From Hyphomonas adhaerens MHS-3 (lineage in GTDB: Bacteria > Pseudomonadota > Alphaproteobacteria > Caulobacterales > Hyphomonadaceae): a stretch of 64,000 nucleotides of DNA. The stretch is from contig NZ_ARYH01000001.1 of the NCBI RefSeq assembly GCF_000685235.1, forward strand, positions 744,001-808,000, read 5' to 3'. Each line of letters begins with the position of its first letter. Position 1 is the stretch's first letter. Position numbers and translations under genes: made by a program. The notes below the pieces were generated by a model. The model was not told the origin of the DNA, made no database searches, and saw nothing but the letters and a program-made list of their open reading frames with translations. Shown one piece after another: positions 62,462 to 64,000 of this stretch.

Positions 62462-62462
62462 C

Positions 62463-63080
62463 ATGTTTGGCGCGCTCGACTGGCCGGCCTTTATCGTCGC
62501 CATGCTTGCGGTGGAACTGACGCCAGGCCCGAACATGGGATGGCTGGCCACCCTGTCGGCGCGCGCCGGCCGCCAGCATGGCTTCAAGGCGGTGGCGGGA
62601 ATCACGCTCGGCCTCGCGGTCCAGCTTCTGGCCGCCGCGACGGGCCTGTCTGCCCTGCTCGCGGGATCGGTCACCTTCTATGAGGCGCTCCGATGGGGCG
62701 GGGTTGCCTTCATGCTCTACCTCGCCTGGGAAGCCTTTCGGGACGATGGCTCGGCCCCACCTGCCATGGCGAACAAGCTGGCCGGGTTCCGGCGCGGCCT
62801 GATTGCGAACCTGCTGAACCCCAAGGCGCTGGTGTTCTATCTGCTCGTTGTCGGCCAGTTCGCTGACCCCCGCCTCGGGCATCTCTGGCTCCAGATCCTC
62901 CTGCTCGGCAGCCTGCACATTCTCCTCTCCCTGATCGTGCACGTGACCATCGTATTGGTGGCCGACCATCTGGGCGGTTTGCTGGAAAAATGGCGTACAT
63001 CTTTCGCGGCGCGGATCGGCTTTGGCCTGGCGCTCGCGATCGTGGCGCTCTGGATCGCCATGTCCACCTCACGCGCCTGA
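62463..63080 (+). CDS. LysE/RhtB family translocator
   Basis: 205-residue inner-membrane exporter with six hydrophobic segments. Conserved start: VELTPGPNMGWLATLSARAGRQHGFKAVAGITLG. It exports amino acids or homoserine-lactone-like compounds; the substrate is not predictable. It starts 1 base after the serine hydrolase stop and ends upstream of a clear terminator at 63167-63203. Confidence 0.92.
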   Translation: MFGALDWPAFIVAMLAVELTPGPNMGWLATLSARAGRQHGFKAVAGITLGLAVQLLAAATGLSALLAGSVTFYEALRWGGVAFMLYLAWEAFRDDGSAPPAMANKLAGFRRGLIANLLNPKALVFYLLVVGQFADPRLGHLWLQILLLGSLHILLSLIVHVTIVLVADHLGGLLEKWRTSFAARIGFGLALAIVALWIAMSTSRA

Positions 63081-63166
63081 CCGCATCAATTTCCGCGATC
63101 TGGCGTATTTATTGCAGGATACGCGCTCAGATAGGACTCCCATCTCTATCTGTCAGAAACTGACAC

Positions 63167-63203
63167 GCCCCGGTGCCGATCCCCTTGGTGCCGGGGCTTT
63201 TTT
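63167..63203 (+). terminator. Rho-independent terminator after lysE
   Basis: A 7-bp GC stem (63167-63173 with 63191-63197) with a 17-base loop is followed by six T. It is 87 bases past the lysE stop and 10 bases before the 3' end of the convergent rarD gene. A small palindrome TGTCAG/CTGACA lies at 63151-63165. Confidence 0.8.
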
Positions 63204-63212
63204 GTCCTGATA

Positions 63213-64000
63213 TCAGACAGGCCGGGCCGCGCGCGCCAGCCGCCGGGCCTTTGCCTCGCCCACCATGGAATCGACGGTGAACACGGCAAGCGCCAGCCAG
63301 ATGAAGCCAAAGGCGATGGCAAGCGTCAGTCCGAACGGCTCGCGGAAAATGAAAACCGCGATCAGGAACTGAATGCTGGGCCCGATATATTGCATCATGC
63401 CGATGGTCGACAGTTTCAGCCGCTTGGCCGCCAGCGCAAACAGGATCAGCGGAAACGCCGTGATCGGACCTGCCGCCATCAACAGCGGAATGTCCCAGCC
63501 GCCCTGCCCCATCAACCGGCCGTCCGGCTGCTGTGCAAACCAGGCGAGCCAGCCCATGGCCAGCGGCACAAGCACGACGACCTCCATCAGGAAACCGGCC
63601 CGGCTGTCGACCGCCATTTTCTTCCGGATCACGCCGTAGGAGGCGAAACTCATGCACAGGAAGAGGGCGATCCATGGCACATGGCCATAAGCGACCGTCA
63701 CGATCGCCACCCCAATTGCCGCAATCGCAACCGATGCCCACTGCGCCGGGCGCAGCGTCTCGGTGAAGAACACCATGCCGAACAGCACGCTGACCAGCGG
63801 ATTGATGAAATAGCCGAGCGAGGCCTCAATGGTCCGGTCGGCATTCACGGCCCAGATATAGACGCCCCAATTGGCCCCGATCACCAGTCCGGAAAGGATC
63901 AGCCATTTTGCCGTGCGCCAATGGAAGGCCGCCCGGATGTCGCGCCAGTTGCCCGCCAGGGCGATCAGCAGCAGCGCCGTCGGAACGGACCAGATCACCC
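63213..64000 (-). CDS. rarD: EamA family transporter RarD, partial at right edge
   Basis: The frame is open through the right end of the window; at least 262 residues are visible and the N terminus is missing (no ATG or typical start). Sequence is RarD-like: LILSGLVIGANWGVYIWAVNADRTIEASLGYFINPLVSVLFGMVFF, and YIGPSIQFLIAVFIFREPF. About eight helices remain. RarD proteins are DMT transporters of unknown substrate (named for chloramphenicol sensitivity). Confidence 0.88.
   Translation of the reverse strand, partial: VIWSVPTALLLIALAGNWRDIRAAFHWRTAKWLILSGLVIGANWGVYIWAVNADRTIEASLGYFINPLVSVLFGMVFFTETLRPAQWASVAIAAIGVAIVTVAYGHVPWIALFLCMSFASYGVIRKKMAVDSRAGFLMEVVVLVPLAMGWLAWFAQQPDGRLMGQGGWDIPLLMAAGPITAFPLILFALAAKRLKLSTIGMMQYIGPSIQFLIAVFIFREPFGLTLAIAFGFIWLALAVFTVDSMVGEAKARRLARAARPV

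Noticed and set aside
1-64000. tRNA, rRNA, CRISPR array, insertion sequence, integrase or phage genes
   Set aside because: I looked for cloverleaf-like 3' CCA ends, regular spaced repeats, transposase or integrase motifs and found none that held up.

Overview
The window comes from a GC-rich alphaproteobacterial chromosome. The best guess is Hyphomonadaceae or a related marine Caulobacterales-type lineage. The clues are the blocks miaB-phoH-ybeY-corC-lnt-HTH and rimP-nusA-ylxR, ftsY close to dapF, mtaB and ispZ, a cobS/cobT pair, purE-purK, ccmABCDG and acnA. A GH16 lipoprotein and mesaconyl-CoA/malyl-CoA enzymes fit a marine heterotroph. The genus-level placement is inference from gene content and order, not from a search. 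I see no tRNA or rRNA genes, insertion sequences, prophage or CRISPR array. The window is almost entirely core chromosome, and no stretch over 300 bases lacks a gene.

Layout: 1-9831 is a long leftward block for RNA and envelope maintenance (ylxR, nusA, rimP, cspA, trmB, a PhrR-like regulator, lnt, corC, ybeY, phoH, miaB). 9978-17202 holds an alanine/sodium symporter, a glyoxalase-like gene with a small membrane protein, an AraC-MGMT alkyl-repair fusion, a GST, an SDR and an unusually long acyl-CoA dehydrogenase. 17259-21277 holds two predicted secreted or lipoprotein enzymes (GH16, MBL fold), hisI, and an enoyl-CoA hydratase next to a HMG-CoA lyase. 21333-22571 is one AT-richer orphan gene that looks like a split PIN-type nuclease and is the clearest accessory gene here. 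22589-28977 (leftward) carries cobT, a dienelactone hydrolase, cobS, a DUF4440 lipoprotein, an amidohydrolase and rpmB.

29234-35112 contains DUF3108, an RluA-type pseudouridine synthase, a Tat-exported PhoD phosphatase, a degenerate SDR coupled to a membrane protein, a DUF465 protein and a diguanylate cyclase. 35226-42103 is rightward: purE-purK-creatininase, then a Gld-type ABC exporter module (ATPase, permease, GldG-like, DUF4340). 42105-45590 is DUF1223 and aconitase on the other strand. 45818-48529 is the cytochrome c maturation operon ccmABCDG, including a 54-codon ccmD. 48544-64000 contains a MarR protein with a histone-H1-like lysine/alanine tail, NUDIX, ispZ, EamA, D-aminoacylase, ftsY, mtaB, GNAT, dapF, mesaconyl-CoA hydratase, arsC, a malyl-CoA lyase-like gene, a YbjN-like protein, a serine hydrolase, LysE and a partial rarD.

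The strongest observations for follow-up are the orphan PIN-like gene, the MarR/H1-tail fusion, a terminator-like hairpin between a promoter and rimP (possible attenuation of the rimP-nusA operon), a structured cspA leader, and the catalytically degenerate SDR paired with a membrane protein. I did not find an unmistakable new multi-gene system.
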